The notes: generated from the sequence alone by a model not told the origin. Shown: positions 7,902-15,997, counted from the first letter of the stretch. The stretch is 15,997 nt of DNA from Chromatiales bacterium (GCA_024762485.1 JANTHH010000032.1:1-15997), one strand, 5' to 3'. Numbers and translations are program-made.

Positions 7902-8189
7902 TTATCCTTTGATTTTTGAACCGATAAAGTCGACCACCTTGCCGACCTCGAGATCCTGTACGTATTTACCGTCTTCCATCAGCAGATCATTGAATCCCAT
8001 CTTAGGATGCTCAAAATGGTCCTCAATGGCCATGACGAGGTGGATGATGTCGATGGAAGAGAATTCCAGATCGCCGACCAGGGTGGTGCTGTCGCCGATG
8101 GGCTCGTCGAGCTCCACGCCCCAATCCTCGATCATCTCGTTGAGGATATCGGCCAGGTCCTGAGAAATTTGACTGCGTTCGATTGCCAT
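7902..8189 (-). CDS. Stand-alone acyl carrier protein
   Basis: A 95-residue acidic, helical carrier protein. The phosphopantetheine site is Ser45 in LEFSSIDIIHL (41-51), where the usual Asp before the modified serine is itself a serine. The surrounding residues, TTLVGDLEF before and VMAIEDHFE after, fit the loop 1 / helix II region of discrete bacterial ACPs, and the tail ends in a typical VGKVVDFI helix. It probably carries a starter, an extender or the finished chain for the two large synthases, and would be charged by the transferase domain encoded immediately upstream. ATG at 8189 has AAGG five bases upstream. The gap to the synthase gene is 15 bases and to the phosphodiesterase gene 5 bases, so it sits inside the operon. 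Length and motifs make the call secure; its exact partner is inferred. Confidence 0.92.
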   Translation of the reverse strand: MAIERSQISQDLADILNEMIEDWGVELDEPIGDSTTLVGDLEFSSIDIIHLVMAIEDHFEHPKMGFNDLLMEDGKYVQDLEVGKVVDFIGSKIKG

Positions 8190-8204
8190 GACTGCCTTCT
8201 TCCA

Positions 8205-11200
8205 TTATTCGTCGCGTGTCGCGAGTGCGATCACCAGCTCGCCTAAACGGGTGGTACTGACGAAGATTCGCCTGTCATCATGCCCGATCCAGAGCCTCTC
8301 GGGCTGCTCGGGCGCGAAGCGTTCAAGCATAACCCGAAACGCCTGTGGCTGCCCATTCAGACCGGTGCCGAGATACTTGCCGGCGGCCTCCTTCGCGCAC
8401 CAGAAGCGCAGGGACAACTCCTCGCGCCGTCCAGCGTCCAGGGTCGCCAGGAACGCCAGTTCCTCATCGCTGAATCCGGTTGTCAGATCCCGGCCCGAGA
8501 AAGGAGGCGCGAGCCGTTCCACATCGAGACCCAACGGATGACCGTCCCAGGCAACGCCAGCCATTGCCTCACCCGATGAGTGTGCCAGAGAAATCTCCAC
8601 ACCGTGGGGAATTTTCCCACACTCTAGGTAAGGTTTGCCCGAGGCCTCGTTGAAAACAGACACCTCGGTTGCATAGAGCGCTTGCCCATTCTCCTGCAGC
8701 AAACGCTGACGAATCGCCTCCTTGACGGCGACCCGACCCATCAGCCAATCGTTCTGGCGCAGTGGATTGTCGGGCAGCAGCGTCCACTGCGCCCGCTCAT
8801 CCCAGCCGAGTTGTGACTGGGCGAGGATACGCTTGAAGATACCGCCGGAGTCATCGAGAAAACCCTGCGGCAAGGCGGGCACGTGCCAGAGCGTGATGTC
8901 ACGTCCGCCCAGTTCCAGACCTGCGGGCTGCAGCGGCTCGCCCAGCCAGCCCTCAATGGGCCGCCGGCGTGCCAGGAAATAGCGGTGAGGCACGGCAAAG
9001 AAGCGATCCTGCCAGCCATGGATGCGCAGGAGCGGCCGTCCATCCCGATCCAGGCAGTCGTAGTCCCAGCGGAACCGCCGCTCGCCTGCATCCGCCTCAC
9101 GACTGCGACCGCGCATCACCCTCCCCACCCCGGGAGCAGGCAGGGGGTCGACAAACTCGATGCGCTCGACCCGCGAGGGGAAACAGTTGAAATCGGTACC
9201 GTATTGCTCGGACAGCCCGTAGGCCGATACCTGCCCCACCGCATCGAGCAACACAGGATTGAAAAGGAATTGCGGTTGCTCGCCCTCGTTGAAGAAGCCT
9301 TCGAGTCCCGTCGGGTTGAGGTCGGCATCGATATCGTTGCCGGACACCGCGCGGATGTGTGCGACCGATTGAAACAGGGGACCATGGAACATGCCCAGGG
9401 TGTAGAGGTCCTCATCCTGCCAGCGCGAGGGCTGCGGTGCTGCCAGTGGTTCCACCGGCTCAACGGCTGCCAGCGGTGCCTGGCCGAAGATGAACTCGCC
9501 CTCCACCGAGGGGGCACCCCCCTGCAGCACCTGTACCCGGAAGCGCTCCCCGTCACCGGCGATCCGTTCGGCCTGCAGGGTGACGCTGAGCGAGCCCTCG
9601 TCGAGCGCGAGCCAGTTGTAGGCGGTCACCGACTCGATGGCGTTGAGCACCGGTGCCTGGCTGAGCAGCGCGGCCGCCTCCGCCATCATCTCCAGGGTGA
9701 CGGTGAAGGGCACCACCGACAGGCCGCGCAGACCGCTGCCGGGCGTCCCCACCTCACCGGAGAGGATGTGATGACGGAGGAACCGGTCCTGCTCCAGGTC
9801 GAGATGGCAGACGGCGGTGACGCGCCCCTCGGTCTGTTCGATGATCTCGTCGATGAAGGGCAGGTCTGAGGACTCGTCTGCCGCCGCCCCATCCGCACCG
9901 AGGAAGCGATCGAGCACCGCGTGCTGATCATCGAGGAAATGCTGCATCAGCGAAAAATGATGCCCCATCACCGCCTCGTCGTCCGCCGGCAGGGCCACTG
10001 CAGTCTCCGTCGGCGCCTGTGCGCAAGTCGTCACAGCCGGCAGCAGCAGGTCGCGCAGTTGCTGCTGCTCCTGGGCATCGAGATGGATGATCGGCATGGT
10101 ATTCGCCAGCGGCATGTCACGTCGCTGTGCCGGCGCGGGCTCGGCGGCGTAGTCCAGGGACTCGCAGCGGCGGCCATCGAACAGCCGGTCCAGCTGCCAG
10201 TCATGGCGGTGTGTGAACAGGGTGCCGAGGGCGAGCAGCAGCTGCAGCCGGTCGTCGCGCGCACGCTGGTTGCTCGCCACCGCCTCGAAGTCACGACCCT
10301 TGAGGATGTCTTCCACGAAAGCGGTGAGATTGCCCGAGGGACCGACCTCCAGGAACAGGCGATAACCGTCATCGTGCAGTCGCTCGACCGTCTCGGTGAA
10401 ACGCACGGTGCGTGACCACTGGGAGGCCGCCAGCTTCTGCACATCCGCCTTCTTGCGCGGGAAGGGTGCCGCGCTGGCGCAGGAATAGAGCCGGGTCTTC
10501 GGCAGCGACAGGTTGCAGCGCTGGTAGAAGTCCTCGAAGGCCTCGCTGACCTTGGCGAACAGCGGGGTGTGATAGGCACGATCGAAGGGCAGGCGGCTGA
10601 CCAGCCCGCCGGCCGCCTCGAGTGCCGTCGTCGCCGACCTGATCGCGTCTTCCTGGCCGAACAACACCAGCTGATTGGCGCAGTTGTCCATGGCGATGAA
10701 GATGTCATCCCCGGCCTGCGCCACCACCGATTCCACCTGCTCGCGGTCCAGTGCGCCCACGGTGAGCAGCACCCCGGTGGGGATATGGCCGGAGGCCAGG
10801 TAGTCCTCGTAGACCCGGTTGAGATCGAGGATGGCGCGACCGAGCGCCTCGCGTGAGCCGTAACGCATGGCCCCCGAGGCGGCGAGCGCGGCATTCTCGC
10901 CGGTGCTGTGGCCGACCATGGCATCGGCCTCGACACCGAATGACTGCAGGGTGCTGAACAACGCGAGGCTGGCCATGAACACCGCCTCCGAACCGAAATC
11001 CATGCCGTAGATCAGGTCTGCCAGGCGCTGTTGCTGTGCCTCGTCAAGCATCGTGGGTGGCGGATAGAGCACCTCCGAGGGACGCACCGGGCGCTTGTCC
11101 TCGTACAGCCCCTGCCAGAGGTCGAACCACTCCCGCACCTGGGGGAAATCGATCGCCAGCTCCGCCAGCATCTGCTGGTACTGGGAACCCTCGCCCGGGA

Positions 11201-12935
11201 ACAGCAGCACCAGCTTGCCGTTGTCAGCCGTGCCCCGATAGACCATGCCGGACCGGGTGCCCCAGTGTGCCTTGTCACCGGCGAGCTTCTTCTTTGCCGT
11301 CTTCAGCCGCTTCCCCAGGGTGTCCACGTCCCCGGCCACGATGGCGAGACGATGCTGGCCCGAGAGCCCCTTGCCGACCTGGGTATAGGCGATATCGGCG
11401 AGCCGGCACCCCGGTACCCGCTGCAGATAGTCCTGCAGGATCTCGATCTGCCCGATCAGCTGTTCGCGCGAGTCCCCGGCGAACATCACCAATTCATAGG
11501 CCCAGTCACGCGCGGCGCGTGGCGCGAGCTGCGGCGCCTCCTCCACCAGCGCCTGGACATTGATACCGCCGAAGCCGAATGAATTCACCGCGGCGCGGCG
11601 TGGCCGGTCCGGACGCTGCACCCAGGGGCGGGTCTGGTTGTTGACGTAGAGCGGTGTCTCGCCGAGCGGCAGTCCGTCGCTCACCTGCTCACACAGGGTC
11701 GGCGGGAACACCTTGTGATGCAGCGCCAGCGAGGTCTTGATCAGTCCGGCCATGCCGGCGGCGGGGATGCAATGGCTGATCATCGACTTCACCGAGCCGA
11801 TCGCCACCTGCGGCACCTCGCTGCGCGGGCCACCCAGGATCTCGCCCAGCGCGGTGATCTCGGTGCGATCGCCGAGCGGGATACCGGTACCGTGGGCCTC
11901 CACCAGCCCGATGGACTCTGCGGTGACGCCGCTGCGCTCGAAGGCGCGGCGCATGGCCAGAATCTCGCCCTCCAGCCGTGGCGCCAGCAGCCCCTGGCCC
12001 TTGCCGTCGCTGGAACTGCCGATGCCCCGGATCACCGAGTAGATGCGGTCACCGTCGCGCACCGCGTCCTCGTAGCGCTTGAGCAGCACCACGCCCAGGC
12101 CCTCGCCCAGCAGGGTGCCGTTGGCATCCGCGTCGAAGGGGCGGATCCTGCCCGTCTCCGACAGGGCACCGAGCTGGGTGAAGATCACCGACACCTCTGC
12201 CGGCAGCGAGGCATTGACCCCCCCGGCCAGCATCAGGTCGGCCCTGCCGTCCACCAGCTCCTCCACCGCGGCACCCACCGACAGCAGTGACGACGCGCAG
12301 GCGGCATCGATCAGGTAGTTCGGCCCCATCAGGTCGAGGCGGTTGGCGATGCGCCCGGTCATCACGTTGGGCACCAGCCCCGGTGCGGTGTCCGCATTAC
12401 TCGGCGGCAGGTGTCTCGCCAGCAACTCGCGCACCTGGTCGAGCTTGTCTTCGCCGGCATCCGGGAACAGTGCCGACAGCAGCTCCAGGGTCTGGTCCAT
12501 CACCAGCGAGCGCTGCAGGATGGCACCCTGGCCACGGTGCAGATAGGTACTGTGGCCGAGGATGATGCCGGTCTTCCGGTGGTCGTGATCCGCACCCAGG
12601 TAGCCGCCGTCGGCCAGTGCCTCGGCCGCCACCCGCAGCGCCAGGTACTGGTCCGGCTCGCCGCCATCCAGCGAGCTGGGCATGATGCCGAACTCGGTGG
12701 GGTCGAAGCGGTAGAGCTCGTTGAGGAAACCGCCCGCATCGGTGGTGATACGCAGGTTCGATTCCCGCCCCGCTGCCTTGTAGCGCTCAGCCTCCCACGC
12801 CGGCATGGGGTGACCGACCGCATCCACCTTGTCGAGGATGTTGTTCCAGTAGGTCTCCAGGTCCGGCGCCTTGGGGAAGCGGCAGGCCATGCCGATGATG
12901 GCGATCCTGATCGGTTGCTGGGTGTCCTGGCTCAT
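8205..12935 (-). CDS. Iterative PKS / PUFA-synthase-like protein: KS-AT-DH-PPTase
   Basis: A 1576-residue megasynthase. KS (~10-460): Cys213 in DAACASS, His348 in EAHGTG, His388 in KSMISHCIPAAG, so the Cys-His-His set is present. AT (~570-890): FPGEGSQ (579-585), Ser677 in GHSTGE, His789 in AYHTP. A helical linker (~985-1015) follows; there is no internal ACP. Double-hotdog DH (~1035-1315): His1056 in HILSG, FHGPLFQ (1183-1189), Asp1231 in LDAVGQ. Sfp/AcpS-like phosphopantetheinyl transferase (~1385-1576): LGLDVE with Asp1471 and Glu1473, and WCAKEAAGK with Lys1515, Glu1516 and Lys1520. Together with the upstream ACP-KR-DH protein it would extend, reduce and dehydrate an acyl chain, and its C-terminus would activate the ACPs. 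ATG at 12935 starts just before the KS fold; an in-frame GTG at 12953 is an alternative, and neither has a good Shine-Dalgarno. The organisation resembles PUFA synthases and enediyne PKSs, but the domain split differs. Confidence 0.92.
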   Translation of the reverse strand: MSQDTQQPIRIAIIGMACRFPKAPDLETYWNNILDKVDAVGHPMPAWEAERYKAAGRESNLRITTDAGGFLNELYRFDPTEFGIMPSSLDGGEPDQYLALRVAAEALADGGYLGADHDHRKTGIILGHSTYLHRGQGAILQRSLVMDQTLELLSALFPDAGEDKLDQVRELLARHLPPSNADTAPGLVPNVMTGRIANRLDLMGPNYLIDAACASSLLSVGAAVEELVDGRADLMLAGGVNASLPAEVSVIFTQLGALSETGRIRPFDADANGTLLGEGLGVVLLKRYEDAVRDGDRIYSVIRGIGSSSDGKGQGLLAPRLEGEILAMRRAFERSGVTAESIGLVEAHGTGIPLGDRTEITALGEILGGPRSEVPQVAIGSVKSMISHCIPAAGMAGLIKTSLALHHKVFPPTLCEQVSDGLPLGETPLYVNNQTRPWVQRPDRPRRAAVNSFGFGGINVQALVEEAPQLAPRAARDWAYELVMFAGDSREQLIGQIEILQDYLQRVPGCRLADIAYTQVGKGLSGQHRLAIVAGDVDTLGKRLKTAKKKLAGDKAHWGTRSGMVYRGTADNGKLVLLFPGEGSQYQQMLAELAIDFPQVREWFDLWQGLYEDKRPVRPSEVLYPPPTMLDEAQQQRLADLIYGMDFGSEAVFMASLALFSTLQSFGVEADAMVGHSTGENAALAASGAMRYGSREALGRAILDLNRVYEDYLASGHIPTGVLLTVGALDREQVESVVAQAGDDIFIAMDNCANQLVLFGQEDAIRSATTALEAAGGLVSRLPFDRAYHTPLFAKVSEAFEDFYQRCNLSLPKTRLYSCASAAPFPRKKADVQKLAASQWSRTVRFTETVERLHDDGYRLFLEVGPSGNLTAFVEDILKGRDFEAVASNQRARDDRLQLLLALGTLFTHRHDWQLDRLFDGRRCESLDYAAEPAPAQRRDMPLANTMPIIHLDAQEQQQLRDLLLPAVTTCAQAPTETAVALPADDEAVMGHHFSLMQHFLDDQHAVLDRFLGADGAAADESSDLPFIDEIIEQTEGRVTAVCHLDLEQDRFLRHHILSGEVGTPGSGLRGLSVVPFTVTLEMMAEAAALLSQAPVLNAIESVTAYNWLALDEGSLSVTLQAERIAGDGERFRVQVLQGGAPSVEGEFIFGQAPLAAVEPVEPLAAPQPSRWQDEDLYTLGMFHGPLFQSVAHIRAVSGNDIDADLNPTGLEGFFNEGEQPQFLFNPVLLDAVGQVSAYGLSEQYGTDFNCFPSRVERIEFVDPLPAPGVGRVMRGRSREADAGERRFRWDYDCLDRDGRPLLRIHGWQDRFFAVPHRYFLARRRPIEGWLGEPLQPAGLELGGRDITLWHVPALPQGFLDDSGGIFKRILAQSQLGWDERAQWTLLPDNPLRQNDWLMGRVAVKEAIRQRLLQENGQALYATEVSVFNEASGKPYLECGKIPHGVEISLAHSSGEAMAGVAWDGHPLGLDVERLAPPFSGRDLTTGFSDEELAFLATLDAGRREELSLRFWCAKEAAGKYLGTGLNGQPQAFRVMLERFAPEQPERLWIGHDDRRIFVSTTRLGELVIALATRDE

Positions 12936-13062
12936 GGGGCAATACACCGGCACACGGCCTGGCGCTTCTCGTTATTGTTCAACACGGGGATATTTTCGAA
13001 GGTGTCCGGGTTTCAGGTTCAGCTGCGAAGCAATGCCGGATTGTCGCTGTGCGGCATGGCAG
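12936..13062 (-). other. 127-base gap between the two synthase genes
   Basis: This is the longest non-coding stretch in the window. I see no terminator hairpin with a T run, no clear promoter boxes and no good ribosome binding site for the downstream gene. Two tiny frames exist: a 12-codon one beginning with the ATG five bases after the upstream stop, and an open frame of about 26 codons whose TGA overlaps the ATG of the next gene (ATGA). Neither can be called a gene. The absence of a terminator favours read-through between the two synthase genes. Confidence 0.4.
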
Positions 13063-15997
13063 TCAGGCCTTGAGATACATCTTGGCCGTGCCACCGAGCC
13101 GGTTCAGCGCCTCGCTGGAGGTGCACTCCAGGTCCTCGATCATCATCAGCAACTGCCCGTCGGCATCGACAAAGGCCACGTCGGCCTTCACCTGGTGCTC
13201 GCCCAGATCCGGGTAGACCAGGAAGTGCATGTCGAAGCCCTCGGCAGGCAGTGCGGCAAAGCGGCGGATACGACCCACTCGGGACGGCAGTGCCGACTCA
13301 CCGTGCATGGCGCGGGCCCAGATCAGCGCCATCTGCGGTGCACAATCCACCACGCCGGGGTCGAACAGCCAGGAACGCTCGGCGGCAGTCGGCAACCAGT
13401 CCCCAACCGGGCTTGGTACCATCTGCGCCAGTGCGCCCTTGCCCCCCAGTGACTGGATGCGGGTGATGCCCTGGAAGCGTGGGCCGTGGAACAGCCATTC
13501 GCGATAGGCCTGGTCGTGGCTCACCGGCGAGCCCTCGGCACTGAGCAGCGAATGGTAGCTGGTCTCTTCCAGCGGCGCGGAGGACAGGTGCACCGTGCCG
13601 CGGTAGTAAGGCGGCTTGCCCTCTTCCGTGGGTTTGATGAACAAGGTCACCTCGATGCCGTCGACGGTGGAGTGGCTGGAGGCCTGGGCCATGATGTTGA
13701 TATCGACCCGGTCATCCACCAGGCGGATGCCGTTGAGCTGGCGGAAGTCGGACAGCTCGGTCACGGTCCAGCCGGGCCACATCTCGGCTGCCGCCTCCGC
13801 CATGAATTCCAGCGCCACCGCAGCGGGCAGCACCGGCACCTCGTCGATGCGGTGATCGTCGAGGTAGGGCGCGGTCTCGAGCGAGATCGTGCGCGTCAGG
13901 TATTGCTCGCCCTTGGGCCCGGTGCTCACTGTGGCGCCCTGCATCAGGGGGTAGCTGCTGGCCTCGACCTGCGAGGCAGTCGTTGCGGCACTGGCGCGGA
14001 AGGCACCCTTGTCGGCCTCGTGTCGTTCCCAGGGTCCCTCGCCCGCCACCACCTCGACATCCGCGGTCGGCGCCGTGGTGATCTCGTCGATGAAGATCCG
14101 GCTGCCTCCCTGCGGCGTCACCAGGCGTACGCCGCGGCTGGCGAATTTCTGCTCGGTCTCGGCGGTGACCATGCCCTTGCCATGACGGGTCGGCGCCCAG
14201 GGACCCCAGTTGTAGGTGGCCACCTTGATCTCCTCCTGCCATAGCGCCGAGAGTTGGCAGGCCATGCGGTTCATCAGCTCATTGGCGGCGGCATAGTCGC
14301 CCTGCCCGCTGTTGCCATAGCGCCCGGCCACCGAGGTGAAGACGGTGAAAAACTGCAGGGTCTCCGGTTTCACCAGGCTGGCCAGCAGGTACATGCCGTC
14401 CACCTTGGTATCGAACACCCGCGACCAGCTGGCCAGTTCCTTGTCGCGGATCAGCTTGTCCTCGATGATGCCGGCGCCGTGCACCACGCCATCGAGGCGG
14501 CCGTACTGCTGGTAGATGTCGTCAAACAATGCACGCATCTGCTGCTCGTCGCGCACGTCGGCAACGCGGCATTCCACCTGGGCGCCTAGCGCCCGCAGAT
14601 CGGCAAGATTGGCGCGGATCTCGCGCTCGGCATACACCCTGGCGATGCTGCGCTGGATCTCCACCGGTCTGGGCATCTCCCCGGCGACCTTGGCCTGGGC
14701 GATGAACCAGTCGCGCAGCTGTTTCTCGTCCGTCAGTGCAGCCAGCTCGGCAGGCTCCGGCGCCGGCTCCGGGGTACGCCCGGTGACGATCAGCCGCAGG
14801 CCGAAGACCGCCAGCTCGCGCAACACCTCGGCGGTGATGCCCCGCGCCCCGCCGGTGGCCAGTACCACCCAGTCCCGGGCCGGCTGGCGCAACGGCTGGT
14901 CCTCGTCGCCCAGGGGGGCCGGTTCGGTGCGGAACACGGTACGCTCACCGGCGGGATAACCCACCTCCTCGCGACCTCCCGGCAGGCGCAACTCGCTGAG
15001 GATGGCATCGACGTTATCCGCCACGGCCACGGCGGGATCGATATCCACCGCCTTGGCGGTGAGCGTCCCCCACTCCTCGGTGGCGGACTTGAGCAGACCG
15101 ACCGCGCCACCCTCGATCTGCAGCTGGTCGCAGGAGCCCTCGCGGCCGTACAGACCGCCCAGGTCACTGACCGCCACCACCCGGCCCTGCGCCTCGGCCA
15201 GAGCATCGCCCAGTGCATGCAGCAGCACGAACAGGGCCTTCTCGCTGACGGCGGTAAGCCGGTGCAGCGCCTCTAGTCCCTGGCCGAGGCCGAGGTCGCT
15301 GCGACCGACCGGGGCCAGGTGGATCAGGCCGGCCACCGGACCCTGCTCACAGATACGCGCGGCCTCCGCGGCCAGTGCGTCGAGATCCGCCACGGTCTCG
15401 ATCGGCAGCAGCGCCACACTGGCGCCCAGTGCCTCCAGTCCGGCGACCAGCGGGGCCGCCAGGCCGGCGGCATCGGCGGTCACCACCACGGTGCCGGCAG
15501 GCAACGGATCGTGTGGGATGCCGGCCGCCGATTCACGCTGCGGCCGTACGATGAACCGGGGCAACCGGGTGCGTGACACCCGCTCTTCCGTTGCCCCGGC
15601 AGAATCAAAAGGGCGCGCTTCTCCGCCGCCCATCTGGCCCATCACCCAGTCGACCATGCCACCGATGGTCTTCTGCGTATTGAGCTCGCCACGGTCGCCG
15701 CCGATCCTCTCGACGGCCGAGGATGGCAGGGCCTTGAGCAGCGCACCGGCAATCTCCACCCGCTTGATGGAATCGATGCCGAGATCCGCCTCCATGTTCT
15801 GGTCCAGCCCGATCATGTCGCGCGGGTAGCCGGTGCGATCCTCGACGATGCCGAGGATCTCGTCCACCAGGCCCTCCTTGCTCAACTCGGCGCCCTCGCC
15901 TGCGGGAGCGGGGGCTGCCGGCGCTGGGGCCGGCGTGGCCGCCGGTGCTGGCGTGACCGCTGCGGGTGCCGGGGCAGCTGGCACCGGCTGCGCCGCG
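13063..15997 (-). CDS. Iterative PKS / PUFA-synthase-like protein, C-terminal part: ACP-KR-DH (partial)
   Basis: The reading frame is open through the right edge, so the N-terminus is missing; a KS and AT are expected there by family precedent. The visible part is 977 complete codons; numbers below count from the GTG (Val) codon at 15984. It opens with an Ala/Pro-rich linker (to ~28). ACP (~35-115) has Ser72 in LGIDSIKRVE, the motif of PUFA-synthase and enediyne-type carriers. A structural pseudo-reductase subdomain (~165-350) precedes the ketoreductase (~370-600): NADPH loop TGGARGI (377-383), Lys527, Ser551, Tyr564 in DYAAAN and Asn568, all expected active-site residues. Double-hotdog DH (~700-950): His711 in DDHRIDEVPVLP, FHGPRFQ (832-838), Asp880 in VDCAPQ. 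The protein ends in TGA at 13063. It would carry, keto-reduce and dehydrate the growing chain. No enoyl reductase is fused, so double bonds could persist unless a separate reductase lies outside the window. It is probably the first of the two synthase genes in one operon. Confidence 0.9.
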   Translation of the reverse strand, partial: AAQPVPAAPAPAAVTPAPAATPAPAPAAPAPAGEGAELSKEGLVDEILGIVEDRTGYPRDMIGLDQNMEADLGIDSIKRVEIAGALLKALPSSAVERIGGDRGELNTQKTIGGMVDWVMGQMGGGEARPFDSAGATEERVSRTRLPRFIVRPQRESAAGIPHDPLPAGTVVVTADAAGLAAPLVAGLEALGASVALLPIETVADLDALAAEAARICEQGPVAGLIHLAPVGRSDLGLGQGLEALHRLTAVSEKALFVLLHALGDALAEAQGRVVAVSDLGGLYGREGSCDQLQIEGGAVGLLKSATEEWGTLTAKAVDIDPAVAVADNVDAILSELRLPGGREEVGYPAGERTVFRTEPAPLGDEDQPLRQPARDWVVLATGGARGITAEVLRELAVFGLRLIVTGRTPEPAPEPAELAALTDEKQLRDWFIAQAKVAGEMPRPVEIQRSIARVYAEREIRANLADLRALGAQVECRVADVRDEQQMRALFDDIYQQYGRLDGVVHGAGIIEDKLIRDKELASWSRVFDTKVDGMYLLASLVKPETLQFFTVFTSVAGRYGNSGQGDYAAANELMNRMACQLSALWQEEIKVATYNWGPWAPTRHGKGMVTAETEQKFASRGVRLVTPQGGSRIFIDEITTAPTADVEVVAGEGPWERHEADKGAFRASAATTASQVEASSYPLMQGATVSTGPKGEQYLTRTISLETAPYLDDHRIDEVPVLPAAVALEFMAEAAAEMWPGWTVTELSDFRQLNGIRLVDDRVDINIMAQASSHSTVDGIEVTLFIKPTEEGKPPYYRGTVHLSSAPLEETSYHSLLSAEGSPVSHDQAYREWLFHGPRFQGITRIQSLGGKGALAQMVPSPVGDWLPTAAERSWLFDPGVVDCAPQMALIWARAMHGESALPSRVGRIRRFAALPAEGFDMHFLVYPDLGEHQVKADVAFVDADGQLLMMIEDLECTSSEALNRLGGTAKMYLKA

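Noticed and set aside
6736..8163. Long open frame on the plus strand (about 475 codons) opposite the phosphodiesterase and ACP genes
   Set aside because: It lies antisense to two genes with clear catalytic motifs; its translation shows no domain pattern, and such shadows are expected in G+C-rich DNA.
8883..9869. Plus-strand open frame of about 328 codons opposite the DH region of the second synthase
   Set aside because: Antisense shadow over a well-supported DH domain.
12936..12953. GTG start six codons upstream of the second synthase ATG
   Set aside because: Possible, but it adds only MPVYCP before the typical start and has no better ribosome binding site, so the ATG was preferred.
1..15997. 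CRISPR arrays, tRNA/rRNA genes, insertion sequences, phage genes
   Set aside because: Almost all bases are accounted for by the eight coding regions; no regularly spaced repeats, transposase motifs or RNA gene signatures were seen.

Overview
The window carries one densely packed set of genes, all on the minus strand (transcribed right to left): seven complete genes plus the 3' part of an eighth that runs off the right edge. By eye the base composition is high in G+C. The genes are typical Gram-negative bacterial ones: a periplasmic adaptor protein, a probable lipoprotein and short Shine-Dalgarno-led junctions. A proteobacterium, probably gammaproteobacterial, is my best guess; that is an impression from protein style, not a database result.

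Right part (15997 to 7902): a multidomain polyketide / polyunsaturated-lipid-type synthase split over two large proteins and a free carrier protein. The first (cut by the window edge) reads Ala/Pro linker - ACP - KR - DH. The second reads KS - AT - DH - phosphopantetheinyl transferase. A stand-alone ACP follows. The ACP motif LGIDSIKRVE, the double-hotdog DH domains and the fused transferase place the system among iterative PUFA-synthase-like, enediyne-like or heterocyst-glycolipid-like enzymes, not modular PKS. No enoyl reductase and no thioesterase domain lie inside the window.

Middle part (7896 to 3001): four genes joined by short gaps or overlaps, which points to one transcript and translational coupling. 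They encode a soluble alkaline-phosphatase-superfamily phosphodiesterase, an alpha/beta hydrolase, a seven-repeat beta-propeller protein that starts with TTG, and a CE1-type (poly-hydroxybutyrate-depolymerase-like) esterase with an export signal.

Left part (2923 to 23): a 966-residue chimera of a PqqD-like domain, a long charged low-complexity linker, a multi-pass M50-protease-like membrane domain that has lost its HExxH zinc site, and a HlyD-type adaptor with a coiled coil.

A reasonable model (inference): the two synthase proteins and the ACP, activated by the built-in transferase, build an unusual acyl or polyketide chain. The phosphodiesterase, hydrolase and propeller protein process or release it, and the esterase and the HlyD-type membrane protein act at or across the envelope. 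I do not recognise this exact gene combination as a named pathway.
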